From: 34-65-8 sp964516135
GTDB taxonomy: Bacteria; Pseudomonadota; Alphaproteobacteria; Sphingomonadales; Sphingomonadaceae
Direction of reading: 5' to 3'
Length of the DNA: 64,000 nt
NCBI GenBank assembly: GCA_964516135.1
Contig: CAZEWN010000005.1
Span: 1-64,000 of the forward strand
The translations under genes and the position numbers were made by a program. Of this stretch, positions 29,879-37,798 are shown piece by piece. How positions within the stretch are numbered: position 1 is the first letter of the stretch; each line of letters opens with the position of its first letter. The notes under the pieces were generated by a model that worked only from the letters and a program-made list of their open reading frames with translations, was not told the origin of the DNA and did not search any database.

Positions 29879-29898
29879 ATATAAAGGAAGCTTTATGT
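29879..29898 (-). promoter_or_regulatory. Inverted repeat upstream of metK (possible SahR/SamR-type operator)
   Basis: ATATAAAG, GAAG, CTTTATGT: the ATAAAG/CTTTAT arms (29881-29886 and 29891-29896) are perfect. It lies 11 bases before the metK start, in the spacer after lnt. ArsR-type regulators that sense S-adenosylhomocysteine control methionine-cycle genes in many proteobacteria through ATAAAG-like dyads. The repeat is seen; the regulator is inferred. Confidence 0.5.
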
Positions 29899-29910
29899 CC
29901 GCCGCGCGTG

Positions 29911-31476
29911 TTAGCGGGGTCGCATCCGCGTGGCAACCAGCGATGCCACAATCGCCGCCAATGCCCAGAATAGGGGCAGTTTATTGCCCAGCCGGGCGAA
30001 CAGTGTCGGCGGCGCGGCGGGCGGAACGAAGCCTTCCAGGCTTGCCGAACGCGCCATCCCAATGTGCTGGCGAACGATGCCACGGGCATCGATCACAGCG
30101 CTGATCCCGGTGGTCGTCGATCGAAGCACGGGCAGCCCTTCCTCGATCGCCCGCATCCGCGCCTGCGCCAGATGTTGTGGCGGCCCCCAGCTACCGAACC
30201 AGCCATCGTTCGATGGATTGAAGATATAGTCGGGTCGGTTGGCCGGATCGACGACCTGCCCCGAAAAAACGATTTCGTAGCAGATCTGTATCCCTGCCTC
30301 GCCCCACGGACCCAGCCGCAGGGTACGCGGCCCCGGTCCCGGCCAGAAGTCGATCGATCCGGCAACCAGCCGGCGCAGGCCCAGCGGCTCCAGCAGCCAG
30401 CGCAACGCCAGATATTCGCCATAGGGAACGAGGTGGGCCTTGTCGTACCCGGCCACGATCCGCCCGTCGGCTGTGAGCGCGGTGACGGCATTGCGCGCCC
30501 CCGCCGCGCGGCCGTTTTCGATCTCAAGGTCGACCGCCCCGGTCAGCAGCAGGCTGCCCGGCCCGATCGTGCGGCCGATGCGGCGGCGCGCGAAAGCCGG
30601 GTCCGCCATCGCGGTCATCTGGTCATAGTATCGCTGCGGATAGCCATCGCGCAGGTAATCGGGGACACCCGATTCGGGCCACAGTACCAGTCTGCGTTCA
30701 TCACTCGGCGCACGTTCGGTGAGGCGGGCGATTCGCTGGAACTGTTCCTCGAACTTGCTCGGGTCGTCCAGCTCCTCCTGCCGCAGGTTCGGCTGGACCA
30801 GGGTGTAGGCCAGCGTCCCTTCGCGCGGCGCAGGCGCCGGAAGCCACATGCCCACCATCAGCAGGCCCGCCGCCGCGACCGCCGCGAGCCAGCGCCGCTC
30901 GACAGCCGCGAACCAAAGCGCGGCACCGATCGTTGCCGCCAGCCCGGACAAGGCATATGTGCCCAGCCACGGCAGCAGCGCGGCAAGCCCGGGCCGGTCC
31001 CATCCCCCGAGCAGCGACAGACCGAGCGGATCCCAGGCATATCCGGTGAAGACCCAGCCACGCAGCCACTCGGCGATCGCCCAGCAACCGCCGATGAGCA
31101 GCGCGAACCAGCCGCGCCCCATCCGCGCGCCCAGCCAATGCGCCGCGGCGGCGGCCAGGGCAGGGTAAACCGCCAGGTAAAGCGCCAGGAGCGGCACCGC
31201 GATCCAGCCCAGCACCGCGGGCATTTCCGCCTGGTAGGTGAACGCGGTCGCGATCCAGTTGTTCGCGAGCGTAAAGTGCGCGATTCCGAACAGCCAGCCG
31301 TAGAACGCCGCGCGCCGCACACTGGGAGCCGTCAGCGCGAGCCAGGCAAAACCGCCCATGGCAACCAGCGCAATGGGCCACCACGAAAGCGGCGGAAAGC
31401 CGGTGGCGGCGAGGAGGCCGAAACCGGCAGCAGCCAGGCGCGGCCTGCGTTCGACGAGAGCGATCAACCGATCCAT
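29911..31476 (-). CDS. lnt: Apolipoprotein N-acyltransferase
   Basis: A 521-residue inner-membrane enzyme that adds the third acyl chain to lipoproteins. It has about eight membrane segments, then a periplasmic nitrilase domain with the catalytic triad Glu268 (LWPESGVP), Lys346 (GYDKAHLVPYGEY) and Cys399 (GIQICYEIVF). GAGG is 7 bases before the ATG at 31476; an ATG two codons upstream (31482) is too close to that site. DUF4167 lies upstream and metK downstream on the same strand. Confidence 0.95.
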   Translation of the reverse strand: MDRLIALVERRPRLAAAGFGLLAATGFPPLSWWPIALVAMGGFAWLALTAPSVRRAAFYGWLFGIAHFTLANNWIATAFTYQAEMPAVLGWIAVPLLALYLAVYPALAAAAAHWLGARMGRGWFALLIGGCWAIAEWLRGWVFTGYAWDPLGLSLLGGWDRPGLAALLPWLGTYALSGLAATIGAALWFAAVERRWLAAVAAAGLLMVGMWLPAPAPREGTLAYTLVQPNLRQEELDDPSKFEEQFQRIARLTERAPSDERRLVLWPESGVPDYLRDGYPQRYYDQMTAMADPAFARRRIGRTIGPGSLLLTGAVDLEIENGRAAGARNAVTALTADGRIVAGYDKAHLVPYGEYLALRWLLEPLGLRRLVAGSIDFWPGPGPRTLRLGPWGEAGIQICYEIVFSGQVVDPANRPDYIFNPSNDGWFGSWGPPQHLAQARMRAIEEGLPVLRSTTTGISAVIDARGIVRQHIGMARSASLEGFVPPAAPPTLFARLGNKLPLFWALAAIVASLVATRMRPR

Positions 31477-31519
31477 GGCCATGCCTCTGTTCGCCGGGCA
31501 GCACCCCGGTCAAGCATGA

Positions 31520-32236
31520 TCAGGAATTGACCGCCTCGGCCGCGGCCTCATCGTCATTGGCACGGCGCCGCCGCGTGCGCGGTCGCGGCTTGTCCTCGCC
31601 CGCCAAAGTCTCGGTCAGCGATGGCGGCAGCACGGTCGCGTCGAAATCACCCTCCCCGGCCCGGTCGGCATCGGGAGCACCTGCGCGTCGACGGGGGCGA
31701 CGCTCGGACCGCTCGGCACGTTCAGCCCGGGCGGGGCGTTGGGGACGCTCGCCCCGGTCCACACGATCCGTGCGGCCCGCCCGCTCGTCTGCAGCGCTTT
31801 CGCGCTGATCGCGAGCGAACGGGTTGTCGTCGCCTTCCGCCTCGACACCTTCGAGTCCGCGCTCAAACTGGTCGCTGTCCTGGCGGCCACGCTCGCGGCG
31901 CGACGGCGGGCGGCGATCGTCCCGATCTTCGTCATAGCCAAGGTCATCGTCCTGGTCCCGATCATCGCGGCGCGGACGGCTGTCTTCCTGGCGCGAACGA
32001 TTGTCGGCGATGACGCGGAAATAGTGGTCGGCGAACTGGAGGAAGTATTCCGCCTGGACCCGGTCGCCGTTGTGGGCTGCATCCTGCGCCAGCTTCTTGT
32101 ACTTGTCGAGCAGCTGCGGCGCGTTGCCACGGGCACGGCTGTCGATGCGGTTCTGCTGATGCCCGCCGCCGCCGCCCGGCCCACGATTTCCGCGACCACG
32201 ACGACGGTTGTTGTTCCGATTGTTGTTGTTGTTCAA
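31520..32236 (-). CDS. DUF4167 domain protein (disordered, RNA-binding-like)
   Basis: A 238-residue alphaproteobacterial protein. An Asn/Arg/Gly-rich N-terminus (NNRRRGRGNRGPGGGGGH) leads into the conserved DUF4167 block with APQLLDKYKKLAQDAAHNGD and AEYFLQFADHYFRVI (about 39-75). A long charged Arg/Asp/Glu tail follows. The composition suggests RNA or ribonucleoprotein binding, but this is inference. The start is TTG at 32236. Its ribosome-binding sequence lies in the loop of a 7-bp hairpin immediately upstream. Confidence 0.9.
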   Translation of the reverse strand: MNNNNNRNNNRRRGRGNRGPGGGGGHQQNRIDSRARGNAPQLLDKYKKLAQDAAHNGDRVQAEYFLQFADHYFRVIADNRSRQEDSRPRRDDRDQDDDLGYDEDRDDRRPPSRRERGRQDSDQFERGLEGVEAEGDDNPFARDQRESAADERAGRTDRVDRGERPQRPARAERAERSERRPRRRAGAPDADRAGEGDFDATVLPPSLTETLAGEDKPRPRTRRRRANDDEAAAEAVNS

Positions 32237-32237
32237 A

Positions 32238-32258
32238 GGAATAGTCTTCCTCTATTCC
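32238..32258 (-). promoter_or_regulatory. Hairpin displaying the DUF4167 ribosome-binding site
   Basis: On the minus strand GGAATAG, loop AGGAAGA, CTATTCC forms a perfect 7-bp stem whose loop is exactly the ribosome-binding sequence. The stem ends 1 base before the TTG start. The gene's product may itself bind RNA, so control at this site is an attractive but untested idea. Confidence 0.6.
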
Positions 32259-32467
32259 GGCTCGCCGATCCGGCACCATTGCCCGGCGGCCGCATAACCC
32301 CTCGCCGCGCCCGCCTGGCAGGTCGCGGTGCCCCATCTGCACATCCGAACGGGCACACGACCCGGACCCGTCAGCAAGTTTAGGAGCTGGCCCGGTGGGT
32401 GGCGAACACGCCGCGAACCACTGGCCTTGGGCCAGAGTTAGCTACTCGCGCGATGTTTGCCAAGCCC

Positions 32468-33328
32468 CTAGCGCGTTTTGAGATCGATCGATCTGAGGAT
32501 AAGCGCGCGCGGCCGCCGGGCCAGATCGCGCCGCAGCATCGAGGTGAACCCGCTCCGCCGGGCAATCGCCGCGACGGCATCCGCTTGTTCGTGTCCGATC
32601 TCGATCACCGCCACCCCGCCCGGCGCGAGCAGCGCGGGAAGCTGGGGAATGAGGGTGCGGTAATCATCCAGCCCCTCTGGTCCGGCGAACAGCGCGGATG
32701 CCGGTTCGTGATCGCGGACGTCGGCGTCGAGCTTGGCCGTATCTTCGACATAGGGCGGATTGCACAGGATCAGATCGAAGGCGCCGAGCGCGTCGGCCCA
32801 GCCCGAATCGCGCCAGTCGGCGACGATAAGCCGAAACCGGACGTGTGACATCAGCCGATCGGCGTTCGCGGCCGCGACCGCCACGGCGGCGGGGGAGGCA
32901 TCAATGCCCACACCCTCGGCATCGGGCCACAGCGACAGCGCCGCCAGCATCAGTGCGCCCGAGCCGGTGCCCAGGTCGAGAATTCGCGTGGGCGGGCGAT
33001 CGGTAAATGCCTCGCGTGCGGCTTCGATCAGCGTCTCGCTGTCGCCGCGCGGGATCAGCACGGCGTGGGTGACGGCCATCTCGAGGCCGTAGAACGCCTG
33101 TTGCCCGGTGATATAGGCGACCGGCTCGTGAGCGGCGCGACGGTCGACCAGCGCGGTGAAGCTTGCCGGTGCCGGGTCGCGCATCGCACGCAGCAGCATG
33201 TCCGAACGCGCCATGCCCAGCGCGTGGGCCATCAGCAGTTCGGCATCGATCCGCGCCGTGTCACTGACGGCGGCGAGGCGCTCGGTCGCGGTACGGATCG
33301 CGGCGGCAACAGTCGCCGCGTCACCCAT
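32468..33328 (-). CDS. prmC: Release factor glutamine methyltransferase
   Basis: A 286-residue S-adenosylmethionine-dependent enzyme that methylates the GGQ glutamine of release factors. It has an N-terminal helical domain, the SAM-binding ILDLGTGSGALML (117-129) and the catalytic NPPY (190-193) in LILCNPPYVED. The ATG at 33328 overlaps the end of prfA by 8 bases, so enzyme and substrate are translationally coupled, the usual arrangement. Confidence 0.95.
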   Translation of the reverse strand: MGDAATVAAAIRTATERLAAVSDTARIDAELLMAHALGMARSDMLLRAMRDPAPASFTALVDRRAAHEPVAYITGQQAFYGLEMAVTHAVLIPRGDSETLIEAAREAFTDRPPTRILDLGTGSGALMLAALSLWPDAEGVGIDASPAAVAVAAANADRLMSHVRFRLIVADWRDSGWADALGAFDLILCNPPYVEDTAKLDADVRDHEPASALFAGPEGLDDYRTLIPQLPALLAPGGVAVIEIGHEQADAVAAIARRSGFTSMLRRDLARRPRALILRSIDLKTR

Positions 33329-34388
33329 CCATCGCCGCCAGCCGCTTGGCCTCGTCCTCGGCAATCAGCGCATCGACCAGTTCGCCCAGGCCCGGCCCGG
33401 CGAGCACCTCGTCGAGCTTGTGCAGGGTCAGGCCGATGCGGTGGTCGGTCACGCGGCCTTGCGGAAAATTGTAGGTGCGGATGCGCTCGGAGCGGTCGCC
33501 GCTGCCGACCATCGCCTTACGCGCTTCCGCCTCGGCACCCTGCGCTGCATCGCGCTGCGCTTCGAACAGACGGGCGCGCAGGACCTGCATCGCCTTGTCC
33601 TTGTTCTTGTGCTGGCTGCGCCCATCCTGGCAGGTGACGACCACGCCGGTCGGCAGGTGGGTGATCCGCACCGCGCTGTCGGTGGTGTTGACGTGCTGAC
33701 CGCCGGCGCCGCTGGCGCGATAGACGTCGATCTTGAGGTCCTTGTCCTCGATATGGATGTCCACGTCATCCGGTTCCGGCAGTACCGCCACGGTCGCGGC
33801 GCTGGTGTGAATGCGCCCGCCGCTCTCGGTCACGGGCACGCGCTGGACGCGGTGGACCCCCGATTCGAACTTCAGCTTGGCGAACACGCCGGTGCCGGTG
33901 ACGTTGGCGACGATTTCCTTGAACCCGCCGACTTCGCTCGCATTCATGCTGACCGGCTCGATCCGCCAGCCCTGTTCGGCGGCATAGCGTTCGTACATTC
34001 GGTAGAGGTCGCCCGCAAACAGCCCGGCCTCGTCACCGCCGGTTCCGGCGCGGATTTCGAGCATCGCGGGGCGCACATCGGCGCTGTCGCGCGGCAGCAT
34101 GGCGATGGCGAGTTGGCGTTCCAGGACCGGCAATTCCTCGCGCAGTGTCGCCAGCTCTTCCTCGGCCATAGCCTTGAATTCGGGCAGGGCGAGCATTTCG
34201 GTGAGCGCCAGCACCTCCTCGCGCATGGCCGCGACCAGGGCGGCAGTTTTGGCGACGGGCTCCAGCTCGGCATAATCGCGGCTGACGCGCACGAACGCCT
34301 CGCCCTCGAGCGTACCCGAAGCCATCCGCGCCTCGAGCTCGGCGAAGCGATGGGCGATCTGGGTCAGGCGTTCCGCGGGGATGGTCAC
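33321..34388 (-). CDS. prfA: Peptide chain release factor 1
   Basis: A 355-residue factor that ends translation at UAA and UAG. It has the stop-codon recognition tripeptide PVT (185-187, in VHRVQRVPVTES) and the peptidyl-transfer GGQ (229-231, in GAGGQHVNTT). It starts 2 bases after the hisS stop and overlaps prmC, forming hisS-prfA-prmC. Confidence 0.97.
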   Translation of the reverse strand: MTIPAERLTQIAHRFAELEARMASGTLEGEAFVRVSRDYAELEPVAKTAALVAAMREEVLALTEMLALPEFKAMAEEELATLREELPVLERQLAIAMLPRDSADVRPAMLEIRAGTGGDEAGLFAGDLYRMYERYAAEQGWRIEPVSMNASEVGGFKEIVANVTGTGVFAKLKFESGVHRVQRVPVTESGGRIHTSAATVAVLPEPDDVDIHIEDKDLKIDVYRASGAGGQHVNTTDSAVRITHLPTGVVVTCQDGRSQHKNKDKAMQVLRARLFEAQRDAAQGAEAEARKAMVGSGDRSERIRTYNFPQGRVTDHRIGLTLHKLDEVLAGPGLGELVDALIAEDEAKRLAAMDG

Positions 34389-34390
34389 GG

Positions 34391-35758
34391 TTATCGGCGG
34401 ATCAGATAGAAGTAGCCTGAAGCGGCATTATTCGGATCGTTCACGTCGAACGGCTGTTCGCTTTCCGCCGAAAGAACGTCAAAGCCGCCAACGTTCATGG
34501 CGTAAACGATATCGGCATACTTGAAGGGCCCAACGCCGAACCGTCCGGTGGTGAACCTCAGAAGAGCGGCTTCCTTCCCAACAGGATCCTCCACCAGAAC
34601 CATCGCAGAAGAGACTTTTTGCGCTTTCGTGAACGTTTTATTTCGATTCGGGCCAACGTAGCTTTCAACGCCTAATAGCGGGCGCTCAAACCGTGCACGA
34701 GAATTTCGGCGGAGAATACCCGTCAACTCAAGCACAATCTCTGCGGTTCGTTCGCCACCAGAGACAATTGAGACATCGGTGACGACATTTTCGTCGTTTT
34801 TGCTTTCGGTCCTCAACATGGCGAGACGCTCAATGCCTGCTGCCCATCCGACCGCTGGTGCTGGCTTGCCTCCCAAAGACTCCATAAGCCCATCATACCG
34901 CCCCCCGCCCAGCACGGTGCCTTGCGCGCCCAGCCGGTCGGTGACGAACTCGAACGCGGTGTGGCGGTAGTAGTCGAGGCCGCGCACCAGTGCGGGATTG
35001 CGGGTCCAGGCGACGCCTGCCGCGTCCAACCCCGCCGTAACCTGCCCGAAGAAGTCCTGCGCCTCCCCGCTGAGGAACTCGTCGATCAACGGCGCACCAG
35101 CGACGTGGGCCCGGTCGCGCGGGTCCTTGCTGTCGAGGATACGCAGCGGGTTCTTCTCCAAGCGCTCCTGCGAATCCTCGCTCAACTCGCCCCGCACGGC
35201 GCGGAAATGCTCGACCAGCGCGGCGCGCCAGGCCTCGCGGCTGTCGCCGTCGCCCAGCGTATTGAGCTGGAGCGTCACGCCCTCGGCAATGCCCAGCTCG
35301 CGCAGGATCTGGTCCGCCATCGCCAGCAGTTCGACGTCCGTCTGCGGCTCCCCAGCGCCGATGATCTCGGCGTCGATCTGGTGGAACTGGCGATAGCGGC
35401 CCTTCTGCGGGCGTTCGTAGCGGAACAGCGGCCCGTGCGTCGCGACCTTGAGCGGCGCGTGCTGCTGCCAGCCGTTGGTAAGATAGGCGCGCGCGATCCC
35501 GGCGGTGAATTCCGGGCGCAGGGTCAGCGAATCCCCGCCGCGATCCTCGAACGAATACATTTCCTTCGAAACCACGTCGGTGGTCTCGCCGATGCTGCGG
35601 CTGAACACCTCGGTCTTTTCGAACACGGGCATTTCGACCCGGCGGAAGCGGTAGAGCTTGCGCACGCGCTCGAAGGTTTCGACCACGAAGGCGAACGCTT
35701 CGGCCTCCGCCCCGAAAATGTCCTGCGTCCCACGGATCGCCTGCGGTGTCTTCGCCAT
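34391..35758 (-). CDS. hisS: Histidyl-tRNA synthetase with atypical C-terminal domain
   Basis: A 455-residue class II synthetase charging tRNA-His. The catalytic core looks normal: FRYERPQKGRYRQFHQ (112-127), VRGLDYYRHTAFEF (258-271), GGGRYDGLM (284-292) and VGWAAGIERLAML (303-315). The remaining 140 residues occupy the place of the anticodon-binding domain but lack the usual SLKKQ/ADKSGA-type blocks and end in FDVNDPNNAASGYFYLIRR. Bases 34391 to about 34880 are much less GC-rich than the rest of the gene (lines at 34621 and 34741 have 29 and 30 G+C of 60; 35041 has 40), pointing to acquired sequence. The ATG at 35758 is chosen by homology. Confidence 0.93.
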   Translation of the reverse strand: MAKTPQAIRGTQDIFGAEAEAFAFVVETFERVRKLYRFRRVEMPVFEKTEVFSRSIGETTDVVSKEMYSFEDRGGDSLTLRPEFTAGIARAYLTNGWQQHAPLKVATHGPLFRYERPQKGRYRQFHQIDAEIIGAGEPQTDVELLAMADQILRELGIAEGVTLQLNTLGDGDSREAWRAALVEHFRAVRGELSEDSQERLEKNPLRILDSKDPRDRAHVAGAPLIDEFLSGEAQDFFGQVTAGLDAAGVAWTRNPALVRGLDYYRHTAFEFVTDRLGAQGTVLGGGRYDGLMESLGGKPAPAVGWAAGIERLAMLRTESKNDENVVTDVSIVSGGERTAEIVLELTGILRRNSRARFERPLLGVESYVGPNRNKTFTKAQKVSSAMVLVEDPVGKEAALLRFTTGRFGVGPFKYADIVYAMNVGGFDVLSAESEQPFDVNDPNNAASGYFYLIRR

Positions 35759-35857
35759 GGCGCGCCGCTTAGGGCACTGTGCGATTAGCCGCAATATTGC
35801 CGCACTGCAGCAATTCTTGGTTGGCGTCCGCGCAAGGCGCCGCTAGGGGCGCTGGCC

Positions 35858-36385
35858 ATGCGTATCGACAAGATCCCCGTTGGCGACAATCCGCCCGAAA
35901 GCCTCAATGTCATCATCGAAGTGCCCACCGGGGGCGAGCCGGTGAAGTATGAATTCGACAAGGAATCGGGCGCGTTGTTCGTCGACCGCATCCTCCACAC
36001 GCCGATGCGCTATCCGGCGAACTACGGCTTCGTGCCGCACACCCTGTCGGACGACGGCGACCCGATCGACGCGCTGGTCATCAGCCGCAGCCCCTTCATC
36101 CCCGGCTGCGTGGTCCGCGCGCGCCCGATCGGCGTGCTCCACCTGGAAGACGAGCACGGCGGCGACGAAAAGCTCGTCTGCGTGCCGATCGACACCACGT
36201 TCCCATATTATTCGGACGTCGCCGAGACCAAGGATCTGCCTTCGATCATTTTCCAGCAGATCGAGCACTTCTTCACCCACTACAAGGATTTGGAGGCCGA
36301 GAAGTGGGTGCGTGTCGGCAAATGGGGCGACGCGGCCGAGGCGCGCCGTCTGGTGGTCGAGGCGATCGACCGCGCGGGTAAGTAA
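35858..36385 (+). CDS. ppa: Inorganic pyrophosphatase (family I)
   Basis: A 175-residue soluble enzyme hydrolysing pyrophosphate. It shows KYEFDKESGALFVDR, YPANYGFVPHTLSDDGDPID and the metal-binding region DVAETKDLPSIIFQQIEHFF and HYKDLEAEKWVRVGKW. It diverges from hisS; the 99-base gap carries both promoters. A nested hairpin follows the stop. Confidence 0.97.
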   Translation: MRIDKIPVGDNPPESLNVIIEVPTGGEPVKYEFDKESGALFVDRILHTPMRYPANYGFVPHTLSDDGDPIDALVISRSPFIPGCVVRARPIGVLHLEDEHGGDEKLVCVPIDTTFPYYSDVAETKDLPSIIFQQIEHFFTHYKDLEAEKWVRVGKWGDAAEARRLVVEAIDRAGK

Positions 36386-36403
36386 GCCGTATTTCCTGTT
36401 TCA

Positions 36404-36447
36404 GCGGTGCTGAGGCGGCTGAGGCGAAATCAGCCTGCCAGCACCGC
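36404..36447. terminator. Nested hairpin between convergent genes
   Basis: Outer stem GCGGTGCTG (36404-36412) with CAGCACCGC (36439-36447); inner stem GGCTGA (36417-36422) with TCAGCC (36430-36435). It overlaps the last codons of the minus-strand membrane protein. There is no T-run, so a terminator role is possible rather than shown. Confidence 0.4.
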
Positions 36448-36792
36448 CTTGAACAGCAGGGTCAGCACGACCGGAAGCCCAATCGCGGCGACCCAGATCA
36501 CGAGCATGTCGCGGCGATAGGCGCTCGCAAGCGACGGGTCATGCGCCGCGTCGTCGCCCAGCATCGTCCAGCGCTGTTCAAACCGGCGCCACAGCGGAAT
36601 GATTGCCGCCACCAGCACCACCAGAGCGAGCAGCGCCATCATCGTCTGCCCGGTATTCATGATTGCCTTGACCGTGACGAAGATGTGGAGGCCAGTATAG
36701 ACCAGCAGCGACCAGGCGACGTGGTCGCTCATGCCCTTGCGCCAGTCGCGCGGATGCGCGGCGGCTGAAATCTTATCGAGCGCCTTGCCCAT
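36430..36792 (-). CDS. Small three-helix membrane protein of unknown function
   Basis: A 120-residue protein with membrane segments at about 27-43, 50-67 and 97-117, joined by a charged loop WRRFEQRWTMLGDDAAHDPS. An N-terminal amphipathic stretch reads KALDKISAAAHPRDWRKGMS. GGGGAG 6 bases before the ATG supports the start. I do not recognise a named family. It diverges from lptB. Confidence 0.75.
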   Translation of the reverse strand: MGKALDKISAAAHPRDWRKGMSDHVAWSLLVYTGLHIFVTVKAIMNTGQTMMALLALVVLVAAIIPLWRRFEQRWTMLGDDAAHDPSLASAYRRDMLVIWVAAIGLPVVLTLLFKAVLAG

Positions 36793-36992
36793 CGGCTACT
36801 CCCCAATTCCTCTGTCCCTGTCGCGGAGTATTCCACGTTGCCCCCGGCATGACAAGCCGACGCGACGGTCCCGAATCGGGAAAGTTCGTTGGCCGGACAC
36901 CGGCACGCCATGCTCGGCAGGCTATGCACGAATCCTGCCAATCCGCGGGAAAGGGGGTTTTCCGCGGGAAAAGCGCTGCTAAACGAACGGGC

Positions 36993-37772
36993 ATGACCAT
37001 GCACGACGTCGCTGAACTGCCCCATGTCGATGCCGTCGCGCCGTTGCCCGACGGTGGGCTTGAGGTGATTTCCATCGCCAAAAGCTACGACAAGCGCAGT
37101 GTCCTGACCGACATCTCGCTGACCGTGGGCAAGGGGGAGGTCCTGGGCCTGCTCGGCCCCAACGGCGCGGGCAAGACGACCTGCTTCTATTCGATCATGG
37201 GCCTGGTGAAGCCCGATTCCGGCCGCATCCTGATGGATGGCGAGGACGTTACGCGCCTGCCGATGTATCGCCGCGCGATCCTGGGCCTGGGGTATCTGCC
37301 CCAGGAAACCAGCATCTTTCGCGGGATGACGGTCGAACAGAACATCAACTGCGTGCTCGAAATGGTCGAGCCGGATCCGGCCACGCGCGCCGCCGAACTC
37401 GAACGGCTGCTCGATGAGTTCGGGCTCACACGCCTGCGCGCCAGCCCGGCGATGGCGCTTTCGGGTGGCGAACGGCGCCGGTGCGAGATTGCCCGCGCGC
37501 TCGCGGCCAAGCCTTCGATCATGCTGCTCGACGAACCGTTCGCAGGGATCGATCCGCTGTCGATCAGCGATATCCGCGACCTGGTGAAGGACCTGAAGCA
37601 GCGGGGCATCGGCGTGCTGATCACCGACCACAACGTGCGCGAAACGCTCGATATCGTCGATCGCGCCTGCATTATCTACGGCGGTCAGGTGCTGTTCGCC
37701 GGCACACCGCAGGATCTCGTCGCGGACGAAAACGTGCGGAGGCTCTACCTGGGCGAATCCTTCACCCTGTGA
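36993..37772 (+). CDS. lptB: LPS export ABC transporter ATP-binding protein
   Basis: A 259-residue ATPase that powers lipopolysaccharide extraction from the inner membrane with LptFG. It has Walker A GPNGAGKT (55-62), the signature LSGGERRRCEIARAL, Walker B IMLLDEPFAGIDP and the switch His in LITDHNVRET. The start at 36993 lacks a strong RBS; ATG 36999 is an alternative. rpoN follows after 26 bases, a widely conserved pair. lptA and lptC are not adjacent in this window. Confidence 0.95.
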   Translation: MTMHDVAELPHVDAVAPLPDGGLEVISIAKSYDKRSVLTDISLTVGKGEVLGLLGPNGAGKTTCFYSIMGLVKPDSGRILMDGEDVTRLPMYRRAILGLGYLPQETSIFRGMTVEQNINCVLEMVEPDPATRAAELERLLDEFGLTRLRASPAMALSGGERRRCEIARALAAKPSIMLLDEPFAGIDPLSISDIRDLVKDLKQRGIGVLITDHNVRETLDIVDRACIIYGGQVLFAGTPQDLVADENVRRLYLGESFTL

Positions 37773-37798
37773 TGCGGCCGAACGAGGGGAACTGATCG

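Noticed and set aside
29869..29910. SAM-II or SAM/SAH riboswitch before metK
   Set aside because: Only 42 bases separate metK from lnt and no pseudoknot-like consensus is present; a simple DNA dyad explains the sequence better.
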